6,453 bases of DNA, from NCBI GenBank assembly GCA_947306025.1, contig CAMZFJ010000110.1, positions 1 through 6,453 on the forward strand. Direction: 5' to 3'. The notes below the pieces were generated by a model. The model did not search any database. It had not been told where the DNA came from and saw nothing but the letters and a program-made list of their open reading frames with translations. Made by a program: the position numbers and the translations under genes. Positions 6,227 through 6,453 of the stretch are shown piece by piece. The stretch is from an uncultured Fibrobacter sp. (GTDB lineage Bacteria > Fibrobacterota > Fibrobacteria > Fibrobacterales > Fibrobacteraceae). Numbering within the stretch: the first letter of the stretch is position 1; each line of letters begins with the position of its first letter.

Positions 6227-6453
6227 TTACTTGATGATGAGCATGGAATCATCCCAAGCCTCGTGCTTTTCGAGGCCGAGGAGGTTGGCCGTCGTTGCAG
6301 CGATGTTCGAAAGACCCCAGTCGCCTTCCTTGAGGCCGAGCTTGCCGCCAGTGACGTTATCGTAAAGGATGCACGGCACCTTGTTGAGCGTGTGGCTCGT
6401 CTTGGCCTTGAAGGAACCGTCCTTGTTGACCTTCGGCATGCCGGTCTTCTTGT
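6227..6453 (-). CDS. gpmI: 2,3-bisphosphoglycerate-independent phosphoglycerate mutase, C-terminal part (5' end outside window)
   Basis: The frame is open to the right edge and ends at TAA (6229-6227), giving the last 74 complete codons of a protein normally about 510-550 residues. The enzyme interconverts 3- and 2-phosphoglycerate in glycolysis in the cytoplasm. It uses two Mn2+ ions and an alkaline-phosphatase-type fold. Visible here is the conserved C-terminal segment KTSHTLNKVPCILYDN, corresponding to the family's TxHTxNPVPF motif. Its His (codon at 6394-6392) is by family knowledge a metal ligand. GLSNIAATTANLLGLEKHEAWDDSML follows, matching the family's closing GL(A/S)N(I/V)APT..LLG pattern. 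An internal ATG at 6439 is not the start, since the coding sense continues upstream (KKTG). The segment is visibly more G/C-rich at third positions (CTC ATC ATC AAG) than the pilin genes, as expected of a highly expressed core gene. Confidence 0.87.
   Translation of the reverse strand, partial: KKTGMPKVNKDGSFKAKTSHTLNKVPCILYDNVTGGKLGLKEGDWGLSNIAATTANLLGLEKHEAWDDSMLIIK

Overview
The window reads as part of a Fibrobacter-like chromosome, from an anaerobic fibre-degrading gut bacterium. This rests on three things I recognise, not on a database match. There is a Fib_succ_major-type ('major paralogous') domain (YVNLGLPSGTLWATSNVGA). There is a poly-Ser/Ala/Pro linker (SSSSAAEPTSSSS) of the kind common in Fibrobacter exported proteins. 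There are unusually large pilin-like proteins. All genes I can support lie on the minus strand, so transcription runs from high to low coordinates.

Layout in transcription order: (1) 6453-6227 is the C-terminal end of gpmI (cofactor-independent phosphoglycerate mutase), cut by the window edge. It is followed by a short inverted repeat of the CTTCGACAGGCTCAG type and a clear intrinsic terminator. (2) 6056-5634 is a decayed Fib_succ_major-domain secreted protein. Its signal peptide and the front of the domain are intact, but the back half is eroded by in-frame losses and a TAG stop, and the WSSS motif lies just beyond that stop. (3) 5633-5468 is an AT-rich intergenic stretch with nested inverted repeats built from CCAAAAA/TTTTTGG units. 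It probably includes the terminator of the decayed gene and the promoter of the next operon. (4) 5467-4130 is a 445-residue PilW/GspJ-like minor prepilin with an inserted domain that looks like a jelly-roll carbohydrate-binding fold. (5) 4117-1 is a giant PilX/GspK-like prepilin of more than 1372 residues. It is translationally coupled to (4) and runs off the left edge of the window.

Genes (4) and (5) are the interesting part. They form a two-gene operon encoding a pair of minor prepilins. The first keeps the Glu at mature position 5 and the second lacks it, which matches the GspJ/GspK logic of a pilus or pseudopilus tip. Both carry oversized extracellular parts. I infer a tip-displayed adhesin pair, possibly for plant polysaccharide, on a type IV pilus or type II secretion pseudopilus. 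The prepilin identity is well supported; the binding function is not shown by the sequence. gpmI is an unrelated housekeeping neighbour.
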